A DNA stretch of 58,204 nucleotides from an uncultured Oscillospiraceae bacterium (GCA_934654755.1 CAKUGQ010000016.1:1-58204); one strand, 5' to 3'. Positions 40,918 to 49,276 are shown, numbered from the stretch's first letter. The notes: generated by a model from the letters alone, not told the origin. Made by a program: numbers and translations.

Positions 40918-42321
40918 TTAATCTGTGCCGACCTCGGACGGGTCAAGCAGGCGGTTTCTTCCGAGATCGACTTTCTTATAATAGATCATCGTCAGCGCAC
41001 TGCACATTAGCCAGCCCGCCGGATAGCCCATGGAGATGGGGAAGATTGTATTAGAGATATAATTCGCCATAATCCACAGATATACCTGACGGAAAGCAAC
41101 AAACGACAGCAGCATAATAATCATCGTTGCGCGGCTGTTGCCTGCACCGCGCAGTGAACCGGAGTAAATCTGGTTGAAGCAGCACAGCACATAGAATGGT
41201 GAGATCGTCCTTAAAAACTGTGAGCCAAAGCGCTGTACCTCCGGGTTGCCATTGAAGAAGGTCACAAGGGTCGGGGCAAAGATTACAACCGGAATAATCA
41301 ACAGTATCGTCGCACTCATGGCCAGAAGCAGCGCCTTTCGCGTACCATCCTTAGCGCGATCGACTTGATTCATGCCGAGATTCTGCCCGACAAAGGTCGT
41401 AGCCGCCAGCGCCAATGACTGCATCGGAAGGAAAATGAGCTGATCGATTTTGGAATACGCCGTCCAACCGCCCATACAGTCCTGTCCGAAGTAGTTAATA
41501 TAGGATTGCACAAAGACGTTAGAAAAGGCCGTGATGGCCATTTGCAGTGCAGCGGGAATACCTACACGGAAGATTTTTCCGAGCACAGACCAATGCAAAC
41601 GCAACTTACGAGGGTGGAAGCGTACACAGCTCTTGCTCCTTGCAAGTGTATACAGGGTCAGTGCGGCAGACACGGCCTGCGCAATGATCGTCGCATAAGC
41701 GACGCCGGCGACCCCCATCTTAAAGACGATAACAAACACAAGGTCAAGCACCGTGTTAAGCACGGCGGAGACAACCAGATAATAGAACGGCCGCCTGGAG
41801 TCGCCGACCGCGCGCAGAATCCCGGAACCCATATTATAGAACATCAGACCGATCATACCGGCAAAATAAATTGTCAGGTAGGTTGTTGCATCGCCGATAA
41901 CCTCTGCTGGCATATCGATCAGCCGAAGCATCAGCGGAATCATCAGAATGCCGCCGACGGTAAAAATGATGCCGACAATGACCGTCATCAGCAGCGCGGT
42001 ATGGACTGTTTCGCTAACCTTATCCTCGCGCTTTGCCCCATAGTACTGTGAGATCACGACGCCTGCACCGCTCGAAAGCCCCAGGAAGAAGCCGATCAGC
42101 ATATTGGTGATCGGTCCGACAGTGCCTACCGCCGAGAAGGCTTCATCGCTGACGAAGTTTCCGACGACCCAGGTATCAACGGTATTGTAGAGCTGCTGAA
42201 AGATATTGCCGAGCAGCAGCGGGATGGAGAAACGGATCAGATGGCCGAAAACATTTCCGGTCGTCATATCCGTGTCACGACGGAGCTGTCGGTGATGTGG
42301 GTGCAAGTTCAAGTGCTTCAT
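40918..42321 (-). CDS. MATE family multidrug/cation antiporter
   Basis: 467 aa with about twelve membrane helices. The N-terminal MTTGNVFGHLIRFSIPLLLGN and LYNTVDTWVVGNFV match the MATE family, as do GSGILRAVGDSRRP and YSGSLRGAGNSRATM (the paired motifs of the two pseudo-symmetric halves). It exports drugs or metabolites using sodium or proton gradients. GAGG is 8 bases upstream. Transcribed from a perfect-consensus promoter with a tandem repeat in the leader; a DtxR-type regulator is the next gene upstream on the same strand. Confidence 0.9.
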   Translation of the reverse strand: MKHLNLHPHHRQLRRDTDMTTGNVFGHLIRFSIPLLLGNIFQQLYNTVDTWVVGNFVSDEAFSAVGTVGPITNMLIGFFLGLSSGAGVVISQYYGAKREDKVSETVHTALLMTVIVGIIFTVGGILMIPLMLRLIDMPAEVIGDATTYLTIYFAGMIGLMFYNMGSGILRAVGDSRRPFYYLVVSAVLNTVLDLVFVIVFKMGVAGVAYATIIAQAVSAALTLYTLARSKSCVRFHPRKLRLHWSVLGKIFRVGIPAALQMAITAFSNVFVQSYINYFGQDCMGGWTAYSKIDQLIFLPMQSLALAATTFVGQNLGMNQVDRAKDGTRKALLLAMSATILLIIPVVIFAPTLVTFFNGNPEVQRFGSQFLRTISPFYVLCCFNQIYSGSLRGAGNSRATMIIMLLSFVAFRQVYLWIMANYISNTIFPISMGYPAGWLMCSALTMIYYKKVDLGRNRLLDPSEVGTD

Positions 42322-42341
42322 TCCGGATTCCTCGATATTAT

Positions 42342-42363
42342 TATTAATGCTATATTAATGCTA
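42342..42363. repeat. Two tandem 11-bp direct repeats in the MATE leader
   Basis: TATTAATGCTA occurs twice head-to-tail (42342-42352 and 42353-42363) in the region about 12-33 bases after the predicted transcription start of the MATE operon. One-helical-turn spacing would suit cooperative binding by a regulator. Confidence 0.85.
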
Positions 42364-42381
42364 TAATTGTTAGTTTTTTTA

Positions 42382-42410
42382 ATTATATCATACTTTTTTA
42401 TGAATGTCAA
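42382..42410 (-). promoter_or_regulatory. Perfect-consensus promoter for the MATE-M28 operon
   Basis: Minus strand: TTGACA (42405-42410), 17-bp spacer, TATAAT (42382-42387) with extended TGA. All twelve hexamer bases agree with the consensus; such strength usually needs control by a repressor. Confidence 0.85.
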
Positions 42411-42515
42411 TTGTCTTGTTTGTAATGTGTCGTTTATTTTCAGGAATAACCGCCCTCGCATAGAAGGTTCCGAAGGCGGTCTGTGCAGCATTTTTATTTG
42501 TCCGAGGCGAGGCTT

Positions 42516-42899
42516 TCAAACCCCTGTGAAGTGGTCCTGCGCAGTCACGTGCCGGCGGATTGCCTGAAAGCTCTCCGCACTGATCACATGCTCCATGCGA
42601 CAGGCGTCCTCCGCTGCGATCTGCGGGTCGACACCCAGGCCGATCAACCATTTTGACAGCAGCATATGCCGCTCGTAGATCTGTTCGGCAATTCTCTGAC
42701 CGGGCGGCAGGAGCGTAATAAAACCGTTTTCATCCACATTGATATAGCCGTTTTCGCGCAGATTACGCATGGCAACGCTGACGCTGGGTTTGGAAAACTC
42801 CAATTCATTTGCAATATCGACAGAACGAACCGCTCCGGTACGGCGATGCAGTACCAGAATGGTTTCCAGATAGTTTTCCGCGGATTCGTGGATCTTCAT
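42516..42899 (-). CDS. DtxR/MntR-family metal-dependent transcriptional regulator
   Basis: 127 aa. Winged helix at the N-terminus (ESAENYLETILVLHRRTG, SVDIANELEFSKPSVSVAMRNL), then the metal-binding and dimerisation part with ERHMLLSKWLIGLG and AEDACRMEHVIS, i.e. the Cys/Glu/His ligand set. Length fits the short MntR-like form without a C-terminal SH3 domain. It should repress manganese or iron uptake genes when metal is bound; no such transporter is in the window. It lies between argF and the MATE exporter, which is divergently free of other genes, so the MATE promoter may be its target (inference). Confidence 0.88.
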   Translation of the reverse strand: MKIHESAENYLETILVLHRRTGAVRSVDIANELEFSKPSVSVAMRNLRENGYINVDENGFITLLPPGQRIAEQIYERHMLLSKWLIGLGVDPQIAAEDACRMEHVISAESFQAIRRHVTAQDHFTGV

Positions 42900-42922
42900 A
42901 GGCGCTCCTTCTTAAAAATGGC

Positions 42923-42961
42923 AAAAACAGGGCGGATGGGGCCGCAATTGCAGCCCCATCC
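42923..42961 (-). terminator. Terminator after argF
   Basis: Nine-bp stem GGATGGGGC (42934-42942) with GCCCCATCC (42953-42961); the minus strand continues GCCCTGTTTTTG, a modest U tract. Confidence 0.65.
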
Positions 42962-42983
42962 CCAAGTCAGACAGTAAGACGGC

Positions 42984-43967
42984 TTAAATCGTAGCGGCAA
43001 TGACTGCCTTGATGGTGTGCATCCGGTTTTCGGCTTCGTCGAAAACGATGGACTGCTTGGATTCAAAGACCTCGTCGGTCACTTCCAGAGCATCGAGGTG
43101 GAAGCGGTCACCGATCTGACGGCCGATACCGGTGTTCAGGTCATGGAAGGCGGGCAGGCAGTGCATAAATACGGCATTTTCTCCGGCGTTGGCCATGAGC
43201 TTGGCATTAACCTGGTACGGCAGCATTTTATCGATACGCTCCTCCCATGCCTCCATCGGCTCGCCCATCGAGACCCACACGTCGGTGTAGATCACGTCGG
43301 CACCGGCGGTAGCCTTCATGGGATCGGTCTCAAATGCAAGGGTCGCACCGGTCTCTTTTGCGATTTCTTCACAGCGGGCAATCAGCTCCGCATTGGGGAA
43401 GTAGCCCTCGGGGCCGCAGGCGACAAAGTGCAGACCGAGTTTGGCGCAGCCTATCATCAGAGAGTTGGCCATATTGAAGCGGCAGTCACCCATAAACACG
43501 AGCTTGCGTCCCTTCAGACTGCCGAAGTGCTCACGGATTGTCAGCATATCGGCGAGAATCTGCGTGGGGTGATACTCATTGGTCAGGCCGTTCCAGACGG
43601 GTACGCCGGCATGCTTTGCAAGCTCTTCAACAATCTCCTGCCCGAAGCCGCGGTACTCGATACCGTCGTACAGACGGCCGAGAACCCGCGCGGTATCGGC
43701 AATGGATTCCTTCTTGCCGATCTGTGAGCCGGAGGGGTCGAGATAGGTGACGTGCATACCGAGATCGTATGCGGCAACCTCGAAGGAACAGCGCGTACGA
43801 GTCGAGGTTTTCTCAAAAATGAGGGCGATAGACTTGCCGGGAAAATCCTCATGCAGGATGCCGGCGCGCTTCTTAGCCTTGAGCTTGGCCGCCAGATCGA
43901 GAAGTCCGGTGATCTCCTCCGGGGTGAAGTCGAGCAGGGTCAGAAAGTTCTTGCCTTTGAGATTCAT
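42984..43967 (-). CDS. argF: Ornithine carbamoyltransferase
   Basis: 327 aa. Carbamoyl-phosphate site STRTRCSFEVAA, GLTNEYHPTQILAD, FMGDCRFNMANSLMIG and the HCLPAFHD ornithine-binding loop are all present. It makes citrulline from ornithine and carbamoyl phosphate in arginine synthesis (or the reverse in the deiminase pathway; no arcA or arcC is nearby, so synthesis is favoured). AGGAG site before the ATG; it starts ten bases after the argD stop, in the same operon. Confidence 0.94.
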   Translation of the reverse strand: MNLKGKNFLTLLDFTPEEITGLLDLAAKLKAKKRAGILHEDFPGKSIALIFEKTSTRTRCSFEVAAYDLGMHVTYLDPSGSQIGKKESIADTARVLGRLYDGIEYRGFGQEIVEELAKHAGVPVWNGLTNEYHPTQILADMLTIREHFGSLKGRKLVFMGDCRFNMANSLMIGCAKLGLHFVACGPEGYFPNAELIARCEEIAKETGATLAFETDPMKATAGADVIYTDVWVSMGEPMEAWEERIDKMLPYQVNAKLMANAGENAVFMHCLPAFHDLNTGIGRQIGDRFHLDALEVTDEVFESKQSIVFDEAENRMHTIKAVIAATI

Positions 43968-43977
43968 GTTTGTCCTC

Positions 43978-45141
43978 CTAATCCGCGGCGCAGTCCCTGA
44001 TGGTCTGCACGGCGGTAATTAACTGTTCCATAGGGATGTTCAATGCGGGCAGAAGTCGCAGCTTTTGCTTTGCTGTGGTCACAAGCACGCCGTGCTCCAA
44101 CAGCCGCTGCGCCAGTTCGCGCCCCGGGATCCTTGTCTGGACGCCAAGCATCAGGCCAAGACCGCTCACACTCTCGATCCCACTTGCGCCGCGAAGCTCG
44201 CGGCAGATGTACTCGGAGCGCTCACGCACACCGCAAAGAAGCGTTTCGTCAATCCGGCCGAGGATATTGACACCGCCTGCACAGCAGACCGGGTTCCCGC
44301 CGAAGGTGGAGCCGTGATCTCCGGGATGAAGAGTATCCGCCACGCGCGCACCGAGGAGAGCGGCACCGATGGGCAATCCGCCGCCGAGGCCCTTGGCAGT
44401 CGTTACCACATCCGGATGAAGGCCGTAGTGCATATAGCCGTACAGCTCACCGCTGCGGCCATTGCCGAGCTGCACCTCATCGGCCATGAGCAGAAGATTA
44501 TGCCGTACACAGACATCGCGCAGCGCATCGGCATATTCCTGTCCGATTGGCATGACCCCACCCTCGCCCTGCACGGCTTCAAACAGCACCGCCGCACAGC
44601 GATGCTCCTGAACGGCCCTCTCCAGCGCCTGCGCATCTCCTGCGGGGACATGGGCAAAGCCGGGCATCAGCGGCAGAAAATCGCGATGGTAGACCTCCTG
44701 CCCGGTAGCGGCAAGCGTCGCCAATGTGCGGCCGTGAAAGCTGTTTTGCAGTGTAATAATCGTGTAGTACTCGGCGCCTTTTTCTTTCGCAGCCCATTTA
44801 CGAGCCAACTTAATGGCGCACTCGTTGGCCTCTGCACCGGAGTTTGCAAAAAAAACGCGCTGCATTCCGGTACGCTCGCAGAGCATCTGCGCAAGTCGCG
44901 CGGACGGCTCGGAGTAATAATAGTTTGAGCAGTGTGCAAAGCGCTCAAGCTGCGCCTCGACTGCCTGCTTCCAGGACACGTCGTTCAGGCCGAAGATGTT
45001 TACGGCAATGCCGCTGCCAAGGTCGATGTACTCCCGCCCATCTGCACCGAGCAGGGTAGAACCGCTGCCGCCGACAATTTCCAGCGGGAAGCGAGCATAG
45101 GTGCTTGCAATAAACCGACGGTCGAGTTCCTGCGTGTTCAT
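43978..45141 (-). CDS. argD: Acetylornithine aminotransferase
   Basis: 387 aa from ATG 45141 (AGGAGGG seven bases upstream); a longer in-frame ORF reaches 45231 but would cross the predicted promoter. Class III PLP aminotransferase: FFANSGAEANECAIK (phosphate-binding region), SFHGRTLATLAATGQ, ADEVQLGNGRSGEL and the pyridoxal lysine in TTAKGLGGGLPIGA. Converts N-acetylglutamate semialdehyde to N-acetylornithine. Together with argF it forms a two-gene arginine operon. Confidence 0.92.
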   Translation of the reverse strand: MNTQELDRRFIASTYARFPLEIVGGSGSTLLGADGREYIDLGSGIAVNIFGLNDVSWKQAVEAQLERFAHCSNYYYSEPSARLAQMLCERTGMQRVFFANSGAEANECAIKLARKWAAKEKGAEYYTIITLQNSFHGRTLATLAATGQEVYHRDFLPLMPGFAHVPAGDAQALERAVQEHRCAAVLFEAVQGEGGVMPIGQEYADALRDVCVRHNLLLMADEVQLGNGRSGELYGYMHYGLHPDVVTTAKGLGGGLPIGAALLGARVADTLHPGDHGSTFGGNPVCCAGGVNILGRIDETLLCGVRERSEYICRELRGASGIESVSGLGLMLGVQTRIPGRELAQRLLEHGVLVTTAKQKLRLLPALNIPMEQLITAVQTIRDCAAD

Positions 45142-45186
45142 AGGATCCCTCCTGATCTCTTTCAAGCGCTGACGAAATTCAAGGTC

Positions 45187-45216
45187 ATTATACACCATCC
45201 GATACGGAAGCGTCAA
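45187..45216 (-). promoter_or_regulatory. Promoter for argDF
   Basis: Minus strand: TTGACG (45211-45216), 18-bp spacer, TATAAT (45187-45192). The -35 overlaps the last codons of the upstream DUF4363 gene. I see no obvious arginine-repressor (ARG box) palindrome. Confidence 0.7.
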
Positions 45217-45599
45217 GTGAAAAAGCCCCAAATTAGAAAATTATAGAAAAATAAGACGTCATACTCCGCGATGTTTTGCATCTTCTGGTATAAAAGGTTA
45301 CACAGGCTGCGGAAGTCCGACGGGTCACAGTTCAATAGCTGCGTAAAATCTCGGGAGGCTTCCTCCAGCTCTTCGTGGCTGAGAAGCGAGGACAGGATGC
45401 CCTTATGACGCCGCCAGGCCTCGGCGGCCTGCCGTGCCAGCGCTTCGGCCTCCTCCGTGTTGTCCGCTTCCGCCGCCCGTATCGCCCGTTCGAGGAGTAC
45501 CTGCGGTTCCTTGACACTGTTTCTGACCGCCGAGCCCAGCAAAAGACTTCCTGCGAGAACAACGGCAAGAATACCTGCCCCGATCCAGAAATACTTCAT
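45213..45599 (-). CDS. DUF4363 family protein
   Basis: 128 aa. One N-terminal membrane helix (YFWIGAGILAVVLAGSLLLG) and a helical extracytoplasmic part with KEPQVLLERAIRAAEADN, EAEALARQAAEAWRRHKG and a YQKMQNIAEYDVLFFYNFL end, typical of DUF4363. This family occurs almost always beside a DUF421 gene in endospore-forming Clostridia, as here (4-base overlap). The role is unknown; a sporulation-associated membrane protein is suspected from its phyletic pattern. Confidence 0.82.
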   Translation of the reverse strand: MKYFWIGAGILAVVLAGSLLLGSAVRNSVKEPQVLLERAIRAAEADNTEEAEALARQAAEAWRRHKGILSSLLSHEELEEASRDFTQLLNCDPSDFRSLCNLLYQKMQNIAEYDVLFFYNFLIWGFFT

Positions 45600-46273
45600 C
45601 GGACATCCTCTTTTCTGACAAAATAGACTTTGCCTGCACCGTCAACCGTCAGCAGCAGCACGTCACGCAGGGTACAGTTTCGCCGCGAAAGCTCCTCGCG
45701 AAGCCATGCCTCGGATTTTTTGGCAGGCAAAAGGTTATGGCACAGCAGTTTTCCGCCGGAGACCAGCGTTACCGGTAGCTCATTTTCCTGCACGCGAATG
45801 CCGGCATCGCCTGCCGCTGCCGGCTCGTCTTTGGCATAGAGCAGGGTAGAGAGCTGACCGTTTGTTTCCAGAATGGCGTATTTGACGGTTTCCAAATCGA
45901 ATACATCTTTTTCGCGAAGATGCATGGTCAGTTCGTCAAGGTTGACGCGGGTCTGCTGCAGGTTTTTCTCCAGGATTTTCCCGTTTTCGATCAGAATAAC
46001 CGGCTTTCCGCAGAATACCCGCCGCAAGCGGATAGAACGCAATGAAGCAACCGCAAGAATCAGTTCCAGACCGAGGATCACAAGAATCGGCACAAGGCCG
46101 CTCAGCAAGGGGATCCCGCTGTCCTGCATCGGGATTGCAGCCAGATTGGCAATCAGCATGGTAACGACAAACTCTGCAGGCTCCATTTCACCAATCTGTC
46201 TTTTTCCCATAAGCCGCACCGTCAGCACAAGGACAACGTAGAGCAAAAGCGTCCGAACAAACGAAATGAGCAA
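45596..46273 (-). CDS. DUF421 (YetF-like) membrane protein
   Basis: 225 aa. Three N-terminal helices (LLLYVVLVLTVRLMG, FVVTMLIANLAAIP, ILVILGLELILAVA) and then the cytoplasmic DUF421 domain with RRVFCGKPVILIENGKILE and NLQQTRVNLDELTMHLRE. The start is a TTG with AAGGAGGG six bases before it. Overlaps DUF4363 by four bases. Bacillus homologues (YetF/YrbG) are linked to spore membrane properties; precise activity not known. Confidence 0.88.
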   Translation of the reverse strand: MLISFVRTLLLYVVLVLTVRLMGKRQIGEMEPAEFVVTMLIANLAAIPMQDSGIPLLSGLVPILVILGLELILAVASLRSIRLRRVFCGKPVILIENGKILEKNLQQTRVNLDELTMHLREKDVFDLETVKYAILETNGQLSTLLYAKDEPAAAGDAGIRVQENELPVTLVSGGKLLCHNLLPAKKSEAWLREELSRRNCTLRDVLLLTVDGAGKVYFVRKEDVR

Positions 46274-46323
46274 TACGATCCCTCCTTTTGGCTTAGTCTA
46301 CCCAAACGGCAGGGGAATATTGC

Positions 46324-46349
46324 AAAAGGGAACCGCAAAAGCGGTTCCC
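46324..46349 (-). terminator. Terminator after the first lipoprotein gene
   Basis: Nine-bp stem GGGAACCGC (46328-46336) with GCGGTTCCC (46341-46349) and TTTT on the minus strand. Confidence 0.75.
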
Positions 46350-46355
46350 GTGGAT

Positions 46356-47573
46356 TTAATCTTCCTGCCGGACAAACATGGAAAGACAGCTTTGCAGCAG
46401 CGCTTCGTCCGTCCCCTGGAAGGAGTAAATATACCAGCACTTGTCGTGATAGTAGAGGATATCATAACGGACAAAGGGAACCTCCTCGTAATCGTACAGC
46501 GTGCGGATGCCGCTGCATTCAATGCCGAGGAAGGAAAAAACCTGCTGTTCCGAGGCAATCAACGGCATCTCCGCGTCTGCAAGAACGCGCTCAATCGATC
46601 CCTTGGTATAAAAGAGGACATCCTGGACGTTGACCACGTCGCTGCCTCCGCTCGAATAAGTCCCCGGCATAACCGAAATGTAGATAACATCGTTGTCAAC
46701 CGTGGTCCACATAGAAACCATAGAAGTGCCGCCGCTGTCAGGCTCAAGAGCAATCTCTTGCCGGGTCGGAACGGCCTCGTCTTCAAGCCAGTTTGAGGTT
46801 TGCATAAATACGACATCGGAGGTATAAATCTGTCTCGGCTCCGCTTTGGAGGGCTTGAAGAAAAGTGTTTCCAATGCACCAATCGCATCAAGGTCGGATG
46901 CAGTGATATTGTAGCAGTACAGCATCCGGTCTTTTCGGATGAAATACTGCACGGCCACATATGAGGCATCGGAAGAATCGGCGCTTACAAGAATGCACGT
47001 TCTTTCTATACCGGCAAATTCACGCTGCACAGTCTTGACCTCAGCGCCGAGCTCATCGTAAAGCAGCTTCATATTCTGTGCAATCTGATTCAGGATGGCC
47101 TCGTCCGTCAAACCGGCGTAAAGCGGTGGAAGCGCCTGATGCGCAACCGAAAGCGTATAGCCGTAGGGATCAATGGCCATGAAATCCACCAGCGAGATTC
47201 CACTCTCCAACATTTCCTTCAGCGTTTCGTCATCCAGCGTATCTGCGGCGACGGAGCCGACCGCTTCGATCTCTTCCGATGTGGCAACGTGACATGCATA
47301 TTCATTGAGGCGGCAGGCAATATCCAGGGACGGTTCATAGTAGCTGTAGCGCTCCGCCTCAGGCTCAGGTTCCGGCTCTGTGGGTGCCGGGGTAGGCTCG
47401 GGTGTCGGTTCAGGCGTCGGCTCCTGCGTGGGTTCCGGAGTCGGCTGCGGCGTCGGTTCCGTTTCACCGCGGCTGGGTTGTTCCGTGGAGGGCTGCGGTA
47501 TGGATGTAACGCAGGCGCTCAACCCCAAAAGAAGCGAGAAAAGCAGCAGTATCACAGTGAATCGTTTCATCAT
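46356..47573 (-). CDS. Lipoprotein with Pro/Thr/Glu repeat linker, paralogue A
   Basis: 405 aa. Lipoprotein signal peptide with lipobox LSAC (about residue 21), then a Pro-Thr/Glu repeat linker (EPTPEPTPEPT-like, about 30-72) that would space the folded part from the membrane. The rest has no motif I can name but shares the block (L/V)-x-E/S-x-I/V-DF with the neighbouring 228-aa lipoprotein. The two probably arose by duplication, this one carrying a second copy of the domain or an added part (residues ~250-405). Its own promoter (47685-47713) and terminator. Confidence 0.7.
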   Translation of the reverse strand: MMKRFTVILLLFSLLLGLSACVTSIPQPSTEQPSRGETEPTPQPTPEPTQEPTPEPTPEPTPAPTEPEPEPEAERYSYYEPSLDIACRLNEYACHVATSEEIEAVGSVAADTLDDETLKEMLESGISLVDFMAIDPYGYTLSVAHQALPPLYAGLTDEAILNQIAQNMKLLYDELGAEVKTVQREFAGIERTCILVSADSSDASYVAVQYFIRKDRMLYCYNITASDLDAIGALETLFFKPSKAEPRQIYTSDVVFMQTSNWLEDEAVPTRQEIALEPDSGGTSMVSMWTTVDNDVIYISVMPGTYSSGGSDVVNVQDVLFYTKGSIERVLADAEMPLIASEQQVFSFLGIECSGIRTLYDYEEVPFVRYDILYYHDKCWYIYSFQGTDEALLQSCLSMFVRQED

Positions 47574-47684
47574 GGGTTCCCCTTTCTCTGATTAACACGG
47601 GTGTATCGTGCACCGGAGGACCGATCGCCAGTGAAGGAGTATCCTTTCCATATTTGACCGGTCTGTGCGTATACTTTCTGTTTA

Positions 47685-47713
47685 AGTATAACATATTCCG
47701 ACAAATAAGACAA
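47685..47713 (-). promoter_or_regulatory. Promoter for lipoprotein A
   Basis: Minus strand: TTGTCT (47708-47713), 17-bp spacer, extended -10 TGTTATACT (TATACT 47685-47690). The leader of about 105 bases contains GGAG and hairpin-prone GC blocks. Confidence 0.6.
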
Positions 47714-47714
47714 T

Positions 47715-47743
47715 AAAAAAACAGCCCTCTTGGGCTGTTTTTT
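47715..47743. terminator. Bidirectional terminator between the two lipoprotein genes
   Basis: AAACAGCCC (47719-47727) and GGGCTGTTT (47732-47740) with loop TCTT, T-run on the plus side and A-run (U on minus) before it. Confidence 0.8.
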
Positions 47744-47753
47744 CAGATTCCGT

Positions 47754-48440
47754 TTATTCTTCCGTAGCCGCAGAGAAACCGGCGAGGATAGCGTCCGTGC
47801 GGTCCTCGGTTGTGCTCGTAGCCGTAACGCAGTAGGCAACCCCGCTGTCAATGATAGCGACAATACGCTGATAAAGCTGCACACCGTTGTAAATATAGCT
47901 CAGCTCCAGACCTGCGTGCTGCTGTCCGGCAATGGCAACGGCAGTTTTTTCCATCATCAGCTCTACCGCACCCATGCCTTCCAGCGCCTGCTTTAGCTTT
48001 CCCATGGAAAGGTCGATGTAGCCGTCTTCGTCCAGCGTCAGAGAGTACAGTAGATTCAGGTTTTCCTTGACGATGTTCAGCGAGTCATTGTTCGTGTTCT
48101 GCGCAAAGAAGTCATAAACGACACCGGAGTTTTCAAGCTGCTTTTTGAGCGCCTCGTCTGTGATCTGCTCCGCAACGATACCGCTGAGCTCGCCGAGCTT
48201 ATCCATACCGGCAATCGTCCAGTCGCCCTCCAGCTTGAGCGCAAGGCCGAGCGCATCATTTTGGTAATCGAAGGTGTTTTCCGGTTCCGTCGGGGCAGCG
48301 GTGTTGTCCGTGGGAGCAGCGGTGCTTTCGGTGGGCTTATCCGGTAACTCCGTCGGATCGTCGGAATTTGTGCAAGCCGCCAGACCGATAAGCACCGCAC
48401 AGCACAACAGCAGGGCAATCACTTTTGCATAGGTATTCAT
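47754..48440 (-). CDS. Lipoprotein, paralogue B
   Basis: 228 aa. Lipobox LAAC (about residue 23), a Thr/Pro/Asn-rich linker (TELPDKPTESTAAPTDN) and a single folded domain of about 165 residues with ALKKQLENSGVVYDFFAQN and EDRTDAILAGFSAATEE. It resembles the N-terminal part of lipoprotein A (LKEMLESGISLVDFMAI), so the pair are related. Substrate or role unknown; anchored outside the membrane. GGAGG lies directly before the ATG. Confidence 0.72.
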   Translation of the reverse strand: MNTYAKVIALLLCCAVLIGLAACTNSDDPTELPDKPTESTAAPTDNTAAPTEPENTFDYQNDALGLALKLEGDWTIAGMDKLGELSGIVAEQITDEALKKQLENSGVVYDFFAQNTNNDSLNIVKENLNLLYSLTLDEDGYIDLSMGKLKQALEGMGAVELMMEKTAVAIAGQQHAGLELSYIYNGVQLYQRIVAIIDSGVAYCVTATSTTEDRTDAILAGFSAATEE

Positions 48441-48473
48441 GGAGGATCTCCTTTATCATTCGATTTATGCGCG

Positions 48474-48503
48474 AGTATAGCACGGTCGCATACCGATTGT
48501 CAA
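48474..48503 (-). promoter_or_regulatory. Promoter for lipoprotein B
   Basis: Minus strand: perfect TTGACA (48498-48503), 18-bp spacer, TATACT (48474-48479). Confidence 0.7.
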
Positions 48504-48523
48504 GAGCCGCCTAAAAATAATTC

Positions 48524-48552
48524 GTGCAAAAACAGAAAAAATATGATATGAT
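48524..48552 (+). promoter_or_regulatory. Promoter for the ruvCAB operon
   Basis: GTGCAA (48524-48529), 17-bp spacer, extended -10 TGATATGAT (TATGAT 48547-48552), about 12 bases before the GGAGG of the first ORF. Confidence 0.5.
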
Positions 48553-48570
48553 GTTCGGGAGGTGAGGAAA

Positions 48571-48777
48571 ATGTCAGACCAAATGAAAAACGAAGACGTT
48601 TTAGATTTGCCGCAGCAGTCGGAGGAGGAAAAAACGGAGTATATTCCCAGTCCACGCTGGAAGCGCATACTTGCATGGGTGCTTTTCGCGGTAGTTGCAG
48701 TCGGTATCGGTCTGTGGCTGCTGGGCATCGCCCGACCGGAGTGGCCGGACACCGTGTGGTCATGGTTCACAAGCTGA
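48571..48777 (+). CDS. Small single-span membrane protein upstream of ruvC
   Basis: 68 aa from ATG 48571. GGAGGT lies seven bases upstream. An acidic N-terminal half (QMKNEDVLDLPQQSEEEK) precedes one hydrophobic helix (LAWVLFAVVAVGIGLWLL) and a short Trp-rich outer tail. No family recognised. The ruvC ATG lies one base after its stop, so it is the first gene of the RuvABC operon. It may be a small regulatory membrane protein; nothing shows its role. Confidence 0.7.
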   Translation: MSDQMKNEDVLDLPQQSEEEKTEYIPSPRWKRILAWVLFAVVAVGIGLWLLGIARPEWPDTVWSWFTS

Positions 48778-48778
48778 G

Positions 48779-49273
48779 ATGAGAATTTTGGGAATCGATC
48801 CCGGTTATGCTACCACCGGCTTCGGACTGCTGCATAGCGAACGCAGCAGCTATGACCTTATGCAGTACGGCACCATTACGACGCCCGCCGATCTGCCGTT
48901 TTCTCAGCGGTTAAACCTGCTGTTTGAGGACATGAATCGGCTGCTGGAGGTCACGCAGCCGGATGCCGTTGCCGTTGAGGAGCTGTTCTGGGGACACAAT
49001 ATCACTACCGGTATCGGCGTATCTCACGGACGCGGCGTAATCCTGCTTGCAATAGAGCGGGCAGGCCTGCCGCTGTTTGAATACACTCCCATGCAGGTCA
49101 AACAGGCGGTCGTCGGCTATGGGAAAGCCGAAAAACGTCAGGTCATGGACATGACGCGGAGACTTCTGCATCTGGAGGCCGTCCCCCGCCCGGATGACGC
49201 AGCGGATGCCATCGCCATTGCGCTGTGCCATGCGCGCAGCGCCACATCATTATTACTGAATCGTCGAGGATAA
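48779..49273 (+). CDS. ruvC: Holliday junction resolvase RuvC
   Basis: 164 aa. Catalytic acids in RILGIDPGYATTG (Asp 7), AVEELFWGHN (Glu about 66) and RPDDAADAIAIALCHA (Asp about 139 and 142) are present. It makes the symmetric cuts at four-way junctions during recombination repair. It starts one base after the small membrane ORF and precedes ruvA and ruvB, the normal order in Bacillota. Confidence 0.95.
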   Translation: MRILGIDPGYATTGFGLLHSERSSYDLMQYGTITTPADLPFSQRLNLLFEDMNRLLEVTQPDAVAVEELFWGHNITTGIGVSHGRGVILLAIERAGLPLFEYTPMQVKQAVVGYGKAEKRQVMDMTRRLLHLEAVPRPDDAADAIAIALCHARSATSLLLNRRG

Positions 49274-49276
49274 ACC

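Noticed and set aside
45142..45231. Upstream extension of argD to base 45231
   Set aside because: It would cover the promoter and overlap DUF4363; AGGAGGG supports the start at 45141.
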